Part shown: positions 26,901-34,708 of the stretch, in pieces
How the letters are laid out: each line of letters starts with the position of its first letter
Position numbering within the stretch: position 1 is the first letter of the stretch
Source: Rhizobium sophoriradicis
GTDB lineage: Bacteria; Pseudomonadota; Alphaproteobacteria; Rhizobiales; Rhizobiaceae
Assembly: GCF_003939025.1 (NCBI RefSeq)
Contig: NZ_RQIH01000026.1
Span: 19,531 to 83,530, forward strand
DNA length: 64,000 nt
Reading direction: 5' to 3'
Program-made: the position numbers and the translations under genes
The notes under the pieces: generated by a model
What the model was told of the DNA's origin: nothing
Seen by the model: only the letters and a program-made list of their open reading frames with translations
Databases searched by the model: none

Positions 26901-27153
26901 TTTCACCGAGCGGGCGGATGACAGGCAGGATCGCCGACCGGCCGCCGAGCAGATCGACGAATGCCGAGCGCAGCACACGCACGGCGCGCCGCGTCGGCAG
27001 GTAGATGGTTACTCCGGCGAGCGACAGCGGGTCGTCGACATTATGCCGGAAGAGCGGCGTCAATCGGCCGTCGCACAGTGTCGTCGCCAGGGTTTTCAGG
27101 AAGGGAAGGCCGGCCGGGATCGTCAGGATGCGTGGCTGGTGCCGCTCCGTCAT
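23959..27153 (-). CDS. addB: Double-strand break repair protein AddB
   Basis: A 1064-residue AddB of the alphaproteobacterial class. The N-terminal half resembles an inactivated helicase: the usual place for a P-loop reads LTIPAGLPFLKTLA, without a GKT/S, unlike Bacillus AddB. The C-terminal RecB-like nuclease has DIIDYKTGYNPSPAQA. The flanking cysteine cluster that holds an iron-sulphur cluster in Firmicutes AddB is not apparent. It overlaps addA by 8 bases and starts 3 bases after the nucleotidyltransferase gene, so it is co-transcribed. Confidence 0.94.
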   Translation of the reverse strand: MTERHQPRILTIPAGLPFLKTLATTLCDGRLTPLFRHNVDDPLSLAGVTIYLPTRRAVRVLRSAFVDLLGGRSAILPVIRPLGETDDDSGYFDEVLPTTIDLAQPLSNTARLLELARLILAWRNKLPEIVRHIHSDSPLVAPASPADAIWLARNLAELIDSIETEDLDWSELSKLDTGDYAAWWQLTAEFLQIASAFWPARLSELGKSSPARHRNAILRAEAAQLSATKPGGPIIIAGSTGSVPATADLIAAVAHLSEGVIVLPGLDLAMPEGHWQMVAPEPAPGQHLNPASRSHPQYGLSSLLKRLRLTRADVSILDRPEADLDRRAEILSRALAPAEATSDWGTWKSELPGGALTSAFNDVSLIEAANEREEATAIAVALRLALERPGQDGESRAALITPDRNLARRVMAELSRFGILADDSAGTPLSATPQGSLLQLLLEAALRPGDPVAIVSLLKHPLARFGLERDALISATETLELLALRGGVTEVDISALEVLLTHQLAEQALDRHAPQWRKALPADAANLASELARRITQATEPLASALFRHRPEDRGKTASFTLSEWAARTGRALEAVAADPQGNLADLWSNEAGDALASLLGEVIDTDGQMEADGPQWIDIMAALAAGHAVKPRALSHPRLFIFGTLEARLQSVDTLILGGLNEGSWPGQSANNPFIPRMMKTEIGLEPPERRIGQLAHDFEMANGTRHLIYSRALRQGSTPTVASRWLQRLLALGGEALEAELKGRGSRFLQWAGLIDRGESQAPAQRPSPKPPLALQPKSYSFSEVGRLRRDPYAIYARRILRLDPVDAFNRDPGAAERGTLYHTIIDRFIRAAHVAGTPEAAAAMELILTELFDMEKLPPHIDAVWRPRFREVARAFLEWEAGRRPAIRRTLTEVRGGVELEAINIRLNGVADRIDITGPNAADIIDYKTGYNPSPAQARALLDPQLALEAAALRAGAFRDAGSLTPQDLLYVRLRPGNRFQVDMVNNENAARSDKAKSAIDLAEESVDQLIKFVSLLQSGEKGFTSRLIPAQQFDFGGDYDHLARVSEWSTAENEEGGGDE

Positions 27154-27156
27154 GGC

Positions 27157-27888
27157 TCACGCGAACGCCCGCAACCTGCGGATCGTTTCCTCCGCCTCGC
27201 CGATCGCCTCCGGCGTTCCCACAGTCAGCCAGTGCCCGTCGAGCACCAGACCGAAAAGCCGGTCGCGTGCAATCGCCTTGTCGAAATAGATATTGAGGTT
27301 GAAAGCATCCTTCGGCGCATCGTCGAACAGCGACGGGTTCATGGCGATCGCGCCGGCATAGACGACGGGATTGGACGGATCATCGCGGTAACGTATCAGC
27401 CGGCCGTCGGCCGCAAGGTTGAAGTCGTTCTTGCCGTTGTGACCGGTGGTATCTTCGATGCCGACACAAAGCAGCGCCATGTCCATCTGATCGGCGTCGA
27501 GGAATCCGGCTAAGCGCTGCAGGTTCGTCGGCCGCCCGGGCTGCTCGCCGATCCAGAAGAGATCCGCATTCATGACGAAGATATCGTCCCGATCCAGCAG
27601 CCTCAGTCCCTTCGCCAGCCCGCCGCCGGAATTCATCAGCCCGTCCCGCTCGTCGGATATGATGATCTCGAGGCCGCGATAATTGCCGAGATGGGCGAGC
27701 ATCTGGTCGGCATGGTGGTGAACGTTGACGACGGCCCGTTCGACGCCGGCCGCCACCAGCGCGTCCAGCGCATAATCGATCATCGGCTTGCCGTCGATCT
27801 TCACCAGCGGCTTTGGGATCGTGTCGGTGATCGGGCGCATGCGGGTTCCGAGACCCGCGGCCAGTACCATGGCTTGTCTGATGGTCAT
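27157..27888 (-). CDS. MurU-like sugar-phosphate nucleotidyltransferase
   Basis: A 243-residue nucleotidyltransferase of the GlmU/RmlA fold. The N-terminal pyrophosphorylase signature AAGLGTRMRPITDTIPKPLV is followed by the metal and sugar-binding segments ERDGLMNSGGG, FVMNADLFWIG and VYAGAIAMNPSLF. The length and lack of a C-terminal acyltransferase domain fit MurU, the MurNAc-1-phosphate uridylyltransferase of the fosfomycin-resistant peptidoglycan-recycling pathway, or a hexose-1-phosphate guanylyltransferase. Position next to an AmgK-like kinase domain favours MurU (inference). It is 13 bases downstream of that gene and 3 bases upstream of addB. Confidence 0.85.
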   Translation of the reverse strand: MTIRQAMVLAAGLGTRMRPITDTIPKPLVKIDGKPMIDYALDALVAAGVERAVVNVHHHADQMLAHLGNYRGLEIIISDERDGLMNSGGGLAKGLRLLDRDDIFVMNADLFWIGEQPGRPTNLQRLAGFLDADQMDMALLCVGIEDTTGHNGKNDFNLAADGRLIRYRDDPSNPVVYAGAIAMNPSLFDDAPKDAFNLNIYFDKAIARDRLFGLVLDGHWLTVGTPEAIGEAEETIRRLRAFA

Positions 27889-27901
27889 CTTGATCCGGAA
27901 T

Positions 27902-29413
27902 TTATGATTCGCTCTGGCCTATTCCAGCCCTTGCGCACCAATCGCGCAAGGGGGCAAGCTCCTCATGCTCGAGCGCGACGTTGAGATAGGCGAGTGTGCG
28001 CGGCATATGCCTGAGATAATCGGGCTTCCCGTCCCGCTGCAGCAGCCGCACCCAGAGACCGGCAAGTTTGCAGTTGCGCTGCGCCGACATGATCGCCCAG
28101 GCCTTCATGAATCCGGCTTCGTCGAAGCCGCCCTGCGCATGGCGAAGAGCGAGATAATCGTCCATCAGCTGCCGGAACAGCTCGGGCTTGATCGTGACGC
28201 GTGCGTCCTGGACGATCGAGGCAAGATCATAGGCGGTGGGGCCGATCATGGCATCCTGGAAATCGATGAGACCGACCTGTCTGATGCCGGCCTCCTGCGG
28301 GCGCCAGATGATATTCGGCGAGTGGAAGTCGCGCAGCAGCAGGTTCTTTTCGGCCGCGGCGAGCTCTTCGATCAGCGCGTCCCAGATCGCCAGATAGTCC
28401 TTGCGCTCTGCGTCCGAGGGTGCGGAGCCGCGCTTCCAGCCGATGTGCCAGTCTAGCACAAGCTGCACTTCCATCTTCATTGCGGTGCGATCGAAGTCGG
28501 GAATGTGATGCGTGTGCGCGGCGGAAACAGGGATATCCTGCGGAAACTGCATGGAATGAAGATGGGCAAGGCAGGCGACGCTTTGCCGGTAACGCTCGGC
28601 GATCGGCCGGCCGGCGTCATCGAGCACGCCTTCGGTGCCTAGATCTTCGATCAGCAGGATGCCCTGCTCATAATCAACCTTGTAGATCTCCGGAGCTGCA
28701 AACCCCCGTTCGCGCAACGCATCGGCAATCGCAACGAAGGGATAGGCGTTCTGTGCCAGATGCGCGACCTTGGGATAGGGCTTGCCGTCGTAGACCGGCG
28801 GTCCCTCGGGATGCGGGCGCCAGTCCATCAGGATTTTTCGCGGGGCAGCATCCGGATAGATCGCTTCATAGGCGCGCAGCGACGCATCGCCGGTGAGGAA
28901 GCGTCGTTTGGCCTCGGCATAGCCGGCCCCGTCGAGGAAATCGCGAATCGCGAAGACCCGGCGGATGCGCTGCGCCTGCTGGCCGGCGGCCTCGATCGTT
29001 GCCCGGCGACCGCTGCCCTCATGCACCAGCGTCAGGGCAATGCGCTCTGCCGGCAATTCGCTGTCAGCCATCTCCGGCCATTCGACGAGACAGATGCCGT
29101 TCTGCAGCGCCTCGTCGAAGCCGAGTTCGGTCAATTCGCTGGCGTCGCCGAGCCGATAGAGGTCGAAGTGCGAAACCGGGATCCGCAGGTCGTAGGATTG
29201 CACCAGCGTGAAGGTCGGGCTCGGGACCTCAAGCCCATCGTCATCGGCCATGGCACGCAAAATCGCCCGAGCGAGCGACGATTTGCCGGCGCCGAGATCA
29301 CCGGAAAGCGCAAGGTAATCGCCGGCCTTCAAGGCGAGCGCCAGATCTTCGCCGAGGCGAATGGTGGCCGCCTCGTCCTTCAGGAAAAGCGAGATCGTAT
29401 CGGTGGTGGTCAT
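27902..29413 (-). CDS. Fusion of TsaE (t6A synthesis ATPase) and AmgK-like sugar kinase
   Basis: A 503-residue two-domain protein. Residues 1 to about 150 are TsaE, the ATPase of the threonylcarbamoyl-A37 tRNA machinery, with Walker A GDLGAGKSSLARA (about 38-50), SPTFTLVQSYD and LVEWPE. Residues about 165-503 are an aminoglycoside-phosphotransferase-fold kinase with LLRDFHSPNIIW (catalytic loop, about 359-370) and GLIDFQDAMIGP (metal loop, 381-392). This kinase half resembles AmgK, the anomeric MurNAc/GlcNAc kinase. The ATG at 29413 overlaps the divL stop by 4 bases. The frame is open across the junction, so this is a real fusion and not a split annotation. Confidence 0.92.
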   Translation of the reverse strand: MTTTDTISLFLKDEAATIRLGEDLALALKAGDYLALSGDLGAGKSSLARAILRAMADDDGLEVPSPTFTLVQSYDLRIPVSHFDLYRLGDASELTELGFDEALQNGICLVEWPEMADSELPAERIALTLVHEGSGRRATIEAAGQQAQRIRRVFAIRDFLDGAGYAEAKRRFLTGDASLRAYEAIYPDAAPRKILMDWRPHPEGPPVYDGKPYPKVAHLAQNAYPFVAIADALRERGFAAPEIYKVDYEQGILLIEDLGTEGVLDDAGRPIAERYRQSVACLAHLHSMQFPQDIPVSAAHTHHIPDFDRTAMKMEVQLVLDWHIGWKRGSAPSDAERKDYLAIWDALIEELAAAEKNLLLRDFHSPNIIWRPQEAGIRQVGLIDFQDAMIGPTAYDLASIVQDARVTIKPELFRQLMDDYLALRHAQGGFDEAGFMKAWAIMSAQRNCKLAGLWVRLLQRDGKPDYLRHMPRTLAYLNVALEHEELAPLRDWCARAGIGQSES

Positions 29414-31995
29414 TCGGCAGCGGCGGTATGGGGAATATCAACCGAGGGGATACGGCAGACGACCGTCGTGCCCTTGCCCGGCTCGCTGTCGATCGTCACG
29501 TCGCCGTGATGCAGGCTGACGAAACTGTCGACGATCGAGAGGCCGAGGCCGGCACCGCCGCGCTTGCCGCTTTTAGCGCCCGTGGCGAACCGGTCGAAGA
29601 CGGTCGCGATCATGTCGGGCGAGATGCCGGGGCCGCGATCGCGGACGGAGAAGACGAAATCCGTGCCTTCGCGCTGGCATTCCAGCGAAATCGAGCTGCC
29701 CTCCGGCGAGAAATTCGCCGCGTTGGAGAGAAGCTTCAGCAGAATCTGTTTCAGCCGCTGCGGATCGGCGACGATCGAGCCGAGATAGGCAGGCGCGGTG
29801 ATTTCGAGCGCCACGCCGCTTTCCTGCAGCCGATCGGCGATCTGCATCGAGACGTCGTCAAGCAGGTCGTTGAGATCGATTTCCGCATAGTTGAGGCGCA
29901 TGATGCCGGCATCGACGGTGGCAAGATCGAGAATATCGTTGACGAGCGTCAGCAGAACCGAGGACGAGGTCGAAATATGGTCGATATATTCGGCCTGCCG
30001 CTCGTTCAGCGGCCCCACACCCTGCGTGCGCAGCAGGTCGGTGAAACCGATGATATTGGTCAGCGGCGAGCGCAATTCATAGGAAACATGCTGAACGAAG
30101 TCGTTCTTCAACTCGTCGGCCTTGCGCAGTGCCTCGTTCTTTTCCGTCAGAGCCCGCTCGGCCCGCACGCTGTCCGTCATGTTGACGAAGGTCAGCATGG
30201 TCTGGGCGTTCGGCAGCGGGATGACGGCGTAGTCGAGCACGAGGCCGGAGAACAGTTCGAGCGTCCCCTGGCTCGAGCGGCGCTCGTCGTCAAAGCTGGT
30301 GATCAGTTCCGCGAATGTCTTCCAGCCGTCTGGCTGGTCGTAGGAAGGGGCGCAGGCTTCGCCGAGCGCACGGATATGGGTGCCGGGCTTGGCCTCGGCT
30401 TCGGTGATCCCCCAGAGCGCCCGGAAGGCCGGGTTCGACAGGCGGATGCGTCCATCCGGGCCGAACACCGCCACACCTTCGGAAAGATGATCGATCGTTT
30501 CGCCCTGCACCTTGACGAGCGTGTTGTAGCGCGTTTCGAGATCGACCTGTTCGGTCAGGTTTTCGAACACCCAGGTGGCGCCGCCCTGCGGATGGGCGGT
30601 GGCGAAGACGCGCAGCGTCTGACCGTTCGGCAGGTGCCAGAGGTCCGATTGCGTATCGAGCGCGCGATAGACGGAAAGAGCCGCTTCCTTCCAGCTTTTC
30701 CAGTTGAGCTGGTCCGGCAGCTTCTTGGCAGCTCGCAGGCGCTCGAGCAGCTCGCTATTGTCCGGCCGGCCTTCGAGAAAGGCGATATCGAGCTCCCAGA
30801 GCGCCACGAAGGCCTGATTGTAGAATTGCAGCCGGCGCTCGCCGTCGAAGATGGCGACAGGCGTGGCGAGATGGTCGAGCGTCTCGGCATGGCTCTTCAG
30901 CGTCCGGTCCAGCTCGGCGCGCACCGCCTCGATATCGGACACGTCGACCGCCATGCCGGCCGAGCCGCCGGGAAGCGTGACGTCGACCACATCGAAGAAT
31001 GTACGGTTGCCATGCACGACGGTTGAAATCGTGTCGTGAAACGGCGATTCCGGCGTCGTCGTGGCGCGAATGCGTTCGCGCGCCACCGTCGTCAGCATCT
31101 CGCGGCCTTCATTGATCGCCTGTTGCGGCGAGCGCGCCTCGACCGCCTCGCCATAGGCCTGGTTGACCCAGGTGAGGCGACCCGCCGGGTCGCGCTGCCA
31201 GGCCGGCATGTCGATCGCGTCGAGCATCGTCTGAAAGGCCGAGATCGAAGTCATCAGCCGGTCGCGCTCGATCCGGAGTTCGGCAAGTTCGGCGCGCAGA
31301 TTGTTGAGCGCCACGAAGCGGACGAAGGCGCGTCCCCCGGAAACCCGGCCCTGCGCCTCGAGGATCTCATCGCGGATGGTCTCGACCACCATGTCGAAGC
31401 TCTGCGCTTCGTCGCGCAGCCGGTCGATCGCCTTTTCCAGCTCGGAGGCCGAACGTGACTTCAGCCAGAGGCCGAAGGCCAGGAATTCGCCGTCCTGCGG
31501 CGCGCCGGTCTCGGGCGGGAGCTGGCCGAGCAGCTCCGGACGGGCATTGCCGTCCCAGATGACGATCCGTCGGTTCTTGTCGGCGATCAGCGCCTGATAT
31601 TGTGAAATGCGTTGCTGGGCATCGGAGAGCGCCGAGCGGATTTCCCGGCTCTCGTTTTCCAGATTGCCGCGCTGGCGCACCAGCCAGAGCGTCGAAAGCA
31701 GGGCCGCCGATATGACGCCGATGACAACGGAGACGCCGATAACCTGCGAGGAGGTGAAGAGGTGAGCCGAGGCTGCCGCCTGCTGCTCGCTTTGTGCGAG
31801 AACCGGCCGCGCCAGCGCGGCAAGCGCCGTGCCGGCCGCGCAGGTTTTCAGGAAGCGCGCCAATGATCCATGCTCTTGCTTTGCGGCCTCGTGTGCCGTT
31901 GCAGATTTATAGTCTTGGCCTGGCGTCGGCGGGCGGCGATGGGCGCGAGCGCCGTCGTCCGCCTGACCGGGCAGGCTGTTTTTCAGTTCCGACAT
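29410..31995 (-). CDS. divL: DivL-like PAS sensor kinase with Tyr at the phospho-acceptor position
   Basis: An 861-residue membrane-anchored kinase-like protein. A Pro-rich N-terminus precedes a hydrophobic segment at about 84-105 (VIGVSVVIGVISAALL), then come several PAS domains (about 250-610), a dimerisation helix and a GHKL ATPase domain. The phospho-acceptor box reads HVSYELRSPL with Tyr639 where histidine kinases have His. The ATP site looks complete: LLSNAANFSPEG, DRGPGIS and GGAGLGLSIVDSF. Tyr at this site is the hallmark of Caulobacter DivL, which works with DivK and CckA in cell-cycle control. The ATG at 31995 is preceded by GGAG; a TTG eight codons earlier lacks one. Confidence 0.9.
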   Translation of the reverse strand: MSELKNSLPGQADDGARAHRRPPTPGQDYKSATAHEAAKQEHGSLARFLKTCAAGTALAALARPVLAQSEQQAAASAHLFTSSQVIGVSVVIGVISAALLSTLWLVRQRGNLENESREIRSALSDAQQRISQYQALIADKNRRIVIWDGNARPELLGQLPPETGAPQDGEFLAFGLWLKSRSASELEKAIDRLRDEAQSFDMVVETIRDEILEAQGRVSGGRAFVRFVALNNLRAELAELRIERDRLMTSISAFQTMLDAIDMPAWQRDPAGRLTWVNQAYGEAVEARSPQQAINEGREMLTTVARERIRATTTPESPFHDTISTVVHGNRTFFDVVDVTLPGGSAGMAVDVSDIEAVRAELDRTLKSHAETLDHLATPVAIFDGERRLQFYNQAFVALWELDIAFLEGRPDNSELLERLRAAKKLPDQLNWKSWKEAALSVYRALDTQSDLWHLPNGQTLRVFATAHPQGGATWVFENLTEQVDLETRYNTLVKVQGETIDHLSEGVAVFGPDGRIRLSNPAFRALWGITEAEAKPGTHIRALGEACAPSYDQPDGWKTFAELITSFDDERRSSQGTLELFSGLVLDYAVIPLPNAQTMLTFVNMTDSVRAERALTEKNEALRKADELKNDFVQHVSYELRSPLTNIIGFTDLLRTQGVGPLNERQAEYIDHISTSSSVLLTLVNDILDLATVDAGIMRLNYAEIDLNDLLDDVSMQIADRLQESGVALEITAPAYLGSIVADPQRLKQILLKLLSNAANFSPEGSSISLECQREGTDFVFSVRDRGPGISPDMIATVFDRFATGAKSGKRGGAGLGLSIVDSFVSLHHGDVTIDSEPGKGTTVVCRIPSVDIPHTAAAE

Positions 31996-32132
31996 CCGCG
32001 GTATGTCTCCGTCCTTCAATGTGCCGCATTACGACAAGACATCCCATTTTCGAAGCGGTCGGACGGGGTCCGGCGCCACGAATCAAGTCTTAAAACAATA
32101 CTTCGGAAGGGAATCGGCGGGAAGGGAGCGGC

Positions 32133-32170
32133 CAAAAAATAAGCCGCGGCATTTGTCAATGCCGCGGCTT
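32133..32170 (-). terminator. Rho-independent terminator of ahcY
   Basis: A 13-bp perfect stem (AAGCCGCGGCATT at 32141-32153 with its complement at 32158-32170) and a 4-base loop. On the minus strand it is followed by a T-rich run (TTATTTTTTGG). It separates ahcY from divL, so divL needs its own promoter in the remaining 140 bases. Confidence 0.9.
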
Positions 32171-32198
32171 CTACATCTTGTGGATATCGATGATGAGA

Positions 32199-33599
32199 TC
32201 AATATCTGTAGTGGTCGGACTTGAACGGGCCCTTCGGCGAGACGCCGATATAGGCAGCCTGCTCTTCGCTAAGCTGGGTCAGCTTCACACCGAGCTTGTC
32301 GAGATGCAGGCGCGCGACCTTTTCATCGAGGTGCTTCGGCAGGATGTAGACCTTGTTCTCGTACTGGCCGGGCTTGGTAAAAAGCTCGATCTGCGCCAGC
32401 GTCTGGTTGGTGAAGGAAGCCGACATGACGAAGGAGGGGTGGCCGGTGGCGTTGCCGAGGTTGAGCAGGCGGCCTTCGGAAAGCAGGATGATGCGGTTGC
32501 CCCTCGGGAATTCGATCAGGTCGACCTGCGGCTTGACGTTGGTCCACTTGAGGTTCCGCAGCGCGGCGACTTCGATTTCGTTGTCGAAATGGCCGATATT
32601 GCCGACGATCGCCATGTCCTTCATCTCGCGCATATGGTCGATGCGGATGACGTCCTTGTTGCCGGTCGTGGTGATGAAGATGTCGGCCGAGGAAACCACG
32701 TCCTCGAGCAGCACCACTTCGTAACCATCCATCGCCGCCTGCAGGGCGCAGATCGGATCGGCTTCGGTCACCTTGACGCGGGCGCCGGCGCCGGAGAGCG
32801 AAGCGGCAGAACCCTTGCCGACATCGCCATAACCGCAGACGACGGCGACCTTGCCGGCCATCATCACGTCGGTACCGCGGCGGATGCCGTCGACCAGCGA
32901 TTCCTTGCAGCCGTACTTGTTGTCGAACTTCGACTTGGTGACGGAGTCGTTGACGTTGATCGCCGGGAACGGCAGCAGGCCCTTCTGGCTGAGCTGATAG
33001 AGGCGGTTGACGCCCGTCGTCGTTTCTTCGGTAACGCCCTTGATCGCATCGCGCTGCTTGGTGAACCAGCCGGGCGAAGCGGCAAGGCGCTTCTTGATCT
33101 GTGCGAAGAGGATTTCCTCTTCCTCGGAATGCGGATGGGACAATACGTCCTCGCCGGCTTCGGCGCGGGCGCCGAGCAGGATGTACATGGTGGCGTCGCC
33201 GCCGTCATCGAGGATCATGTTGGAAAGGCCGCCATCGGCCCACTGGAAGATCTTGTCGGTGTAGACCCAGTAGTCCTCGAGCGACTCGCCCTTGACGGCG
33301 AAAACCGGAACGCCGGCAGCGGCGATTGCCGCAGCGGCATGATCCTGCGTCGAGAAGATGTTGCAGGAGGCCCAGCGGACTTCGGCGCCGAGGGCCACCA
33401 GCGTCTCGATCAGCACGGCCGTCTGGATGGTCATGTGCAATGAGCCGGTGATACGCGCGCCCTTCAGCGGCTTTGCGTCGCCGAATTCGGCGCGGCAGGA
33501 CATCAGCCCCGGCATTTCGGTTTCGGCGATCGTAATTTCCTTGCGGCCGAAATCCGCAAGCCCGAAATCGGCGACGACATAATCTTTTTCAGTGCTCAT
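32199..33599 (-). CDS. ahcY: S-adenosylhomocysteine hydrolase
   Basis: A 466-residue NAD-dependent adenosylhomocysteinase, which splits the methyltransferase product SAH into homocysteine and adenosine in the activated methyl cycle. Conserved parts include SLHMTIQTAVLIETL, SCNIFSTQDHAAAAI, the NAD loop VVCGYGDVGKGSA and the C-terminal ending KSDHYRY. The ATG at 33599 begins MSTEKDYVVADFG as in other rhizobial homologues; the open frame extends upstream without family similarity. The 271-base leader contains a perfect operator-like palindrome (33829-33848), and a terminator follows the gene. Confidence 0.96.
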   Translation of the reverse strand: MSTEKDYVVADFGLADFGRKEITIAETEMPGLMSCRAEFGDAKPLKGARITGSLHMTIQTAVLIETLVALGAEVRWASCNIFSTQDHAAAAIAAAGVPVFAVKGESLEDYWVYTDKIFQWADGGLSNMILDDGGDATMYILLGARAEAGEDVLSHPHSEEEEILFAQIKKRLAASPGWFTKQRDAIKGVTEETTTGVNRLYQLSQKGLLPFPAINVNDSVTKSKFDNKYGCKESLVDGIRRGTDVMMAGKVAVVCGYGDVGKGSAASLSGAGARVKVTEADPICALQAAMDGYEVVLLEDVVSSADIFITTTGNKDVIRIDHMREMKDMAIVGNIGHFDNEIEVAALRNLKWTNVKPQVDLIEFPRGNRIILLSEGRLLNLGNATGHPSFVMSASFTNQTLAQIELFTKPGQYENKVYILPKHLDEKVARLHLDKLGVKLTQLSEEQAAYIGVSPKGPFKSDHYRY

Positions 33600-33737
33600 A
33601 GAGGTCTCCAGGCTGAAAAACGTCTCAAAAATTGGCGCAGGCGCGAAGATGACCGCGCGACGGATAGGCCGCGTGCCGATGCATGTCGCCCGGATATGTG
33701 CAGCAGTTCCGGGAACGCGAGATGCATAACAGAGCCA

Positions 33738-33775
33738 AAGCGCATTGCATGAACCAGGTTCGATGCGACACGCTT
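33738..33775. repeat. Imperfect palindrome in the ahcY leader
   Basis: An imperfect inverted repeat about 38 bases long: AAGCG...TGCAT.GAACC on the left mirrors GGTTC.ATGCG...CGCTT on the right. It lies inside the long leader of ahcY, so it could fold in the mRNA. Its AAAGCGC-type end recalls the dispersed element seen at 53.4 and 54.9 kb, but the interior is different and membership of the same family is not shown. Confidence 0.4.
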
Positions 33776-33828
33776 CAGCGCACGGCATGTCTGCCGTTTA
33801 GCAGGCTTCTGATGGGAAGGCAATAAGG

Positions 33829-33848
33829 ATATAAAGAAGTCTTTATAT
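33829..33848. promoter_or_regulatory. Perfect palindromic operator candidate upstream of ahcY
   Basis: ATATAAAGA and TCTTTATAT are perfect 9-bp arms around a 2-base spacer, with a further TTATAT half-like stretch at 33851-33856. It is 230 bases upstream of the ahcY start and 24 bases after the HPr gene ends. Palindromes of this size and A+T content are typical of ArsR-family repressors such as SahR, an SAH-responsive regulator of methionine-cycle genes in proteobacteria. The link to SahR is inference from the gene it precedes. Confidence 0.55.
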
Positions 33849-33871
33849 GTTTATATGAGTTCAGCCGTAGC

Positions 33872-34147
33872 TCACATCTCTTCGCCGAACCGGTTCTGGA
33901 TCAATTGGTCCAAGGCCTCCAGCGCCTCCTCGGCCTGGCTGCCGCTCGCCGAGACGACGACGCTGGAGCCTGGGCTCGCCGCAAGCATCATCAGGCCCAT
34001 GATCGAGGTGCCGCCGACTGTCATTCCATCCTTGGAGACCGTGATGGCGGCATCGAAGGTCTCGACCATCTGCACGAATTTGGCGGAGGCGCGCGCGTGA
34101 AGTCCGCGCTTGTTGATGATAAGGAGTTCTCGGGAAAGCGATGTCAT
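33872..34147 (-). CDS. HPr-family phosphocarrier protein
   Basis: A 91-residue HPr-like phosphocarrier of the phosphotransferase system. The phosphorylated histidine is His17 in KRGLHARASAKF, and the regulatory serine site is Ser48 in GGTSIMGLMMLA, the target of HprK in other bacteria. It is 9 bases downstream of the EIIA-Man gene. No sugar-specific EIIB or EIIC gene is nearby, so this is the regulatory PTS usual in alphaproteobacteria, in which EI-Ntr passes phosphate to HPr and then to EIIA proteins. Confidence 0.93.
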   Translation of the reverse strand: MTSLSRELLIINKRGLHARASAKFVQMVETFDAAITVSKDGMTVGGTSIMGLMMLAASPGSSVVVSASGSQAEEALEALDQLIQNRFGEEM

Positions 34148-34156
34148 GAAGCGCCG

Positions 34157-34558
34157 TTATTTTCCGCTGAGCACACGGCTCGCGACATTGATATATTTCC
34201 GCCCGGCTTCGGAAGCCTCGACCAGCGCCTTCTCCATATTGTTCTCGCCACGCACGCCGGCGAGCTTGATCAGCATCGGCAGGTTGACGCCGGCGATGAC
34301 TTCGGTGTGGCCGCTGCTCATGACCGATATGGCGAGATTGGACGGCGTGCCGCCGAACATGTCGGTGAGGATAACGACGCCATGGCCATCATCGGCACCG
34401 GAAACGGCTTGCAGAATGTCCTGCCGTCTCTGGTCCATGTCGTCTTCGGGGCCAATACAGACCGTCTCGATGAATTTCTGAGGACCGACGACGTGCTCGA
34501 CAGCATGACGAAACTCTTCAGCCAGCTTGCCATGAGTGACAAGCACAAGTCCGATCAT
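34157..34558 (-). CDS. PTS EIIA component, mannose family
   Basis: A 133-residue EIIA of the mannose/fructose family. The phospho-acceptor is His9 in LVLVTHGKLAEEF, and the ILTDMFGGTPSNLA and VIAGVNLPMLIKLA blocks are conserved. Stand-alone EIIA-Man proteins without EIIBCD are regulatory rather than transport components. It sits 150 bases downstream of the minimal hprK and 9 bases upstream of the HPr gene. In related species the group hprK-manX-HPr follows chvG, as here. Confidence 0.93.
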   Translation of the reverse strand: MIGLVLVTHGKLAEEFRHAVEHVVGPQKFIETVCIGPEDDMDQRRQDILQAVSGADDGHGVVILTDMFGGTPSNLAISVMSSGHTEVIAGVNLPMLIKLAGVRGENNMEKALVEASEAGRKYINVASRVLSGK

Positions 34559-34708
34559 GATATTACTGCTCCCCTATACGCAAACGATGGCTGAGATATC
34601 GCAATGCAGCAATTACGTCCACCGGTGGGGGCACATCTTGGCGATGAAAAGCCGAAGTGCAAGACAAAAATGCAAACATATAAGGCAGATTGATCAATCC
34701 GGAAGCCC

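Noticed and set aside
27157..27888. Mannose-1-phosphate guanylyltransferase call for the nucleotidyltransferase
   Set aside because: Sequence alone fits, but the short length and the adjacent AmgK-like kinase favour a MurU-type role; left as an alternative in the entry.
33596..33823. 75-codon frame in the ahcY leader that ends in an ATGA overlap with the ahcY start
   Set aside because: The overlap is suggestive of coupling, but the start would be TTG without a clear ribosome binding site, and the Arg/Ser/Leu-rich translation resembles chance frames in GC-rich DNA. Kept only as an unsupported possibility.
33600..33828. SAM-II, SAM/SAH or SAH riboswitch in the ahcY leader
   Set aside because: The known consensus segments were looked for by eye and not found; a covariance-model search would be decisive.
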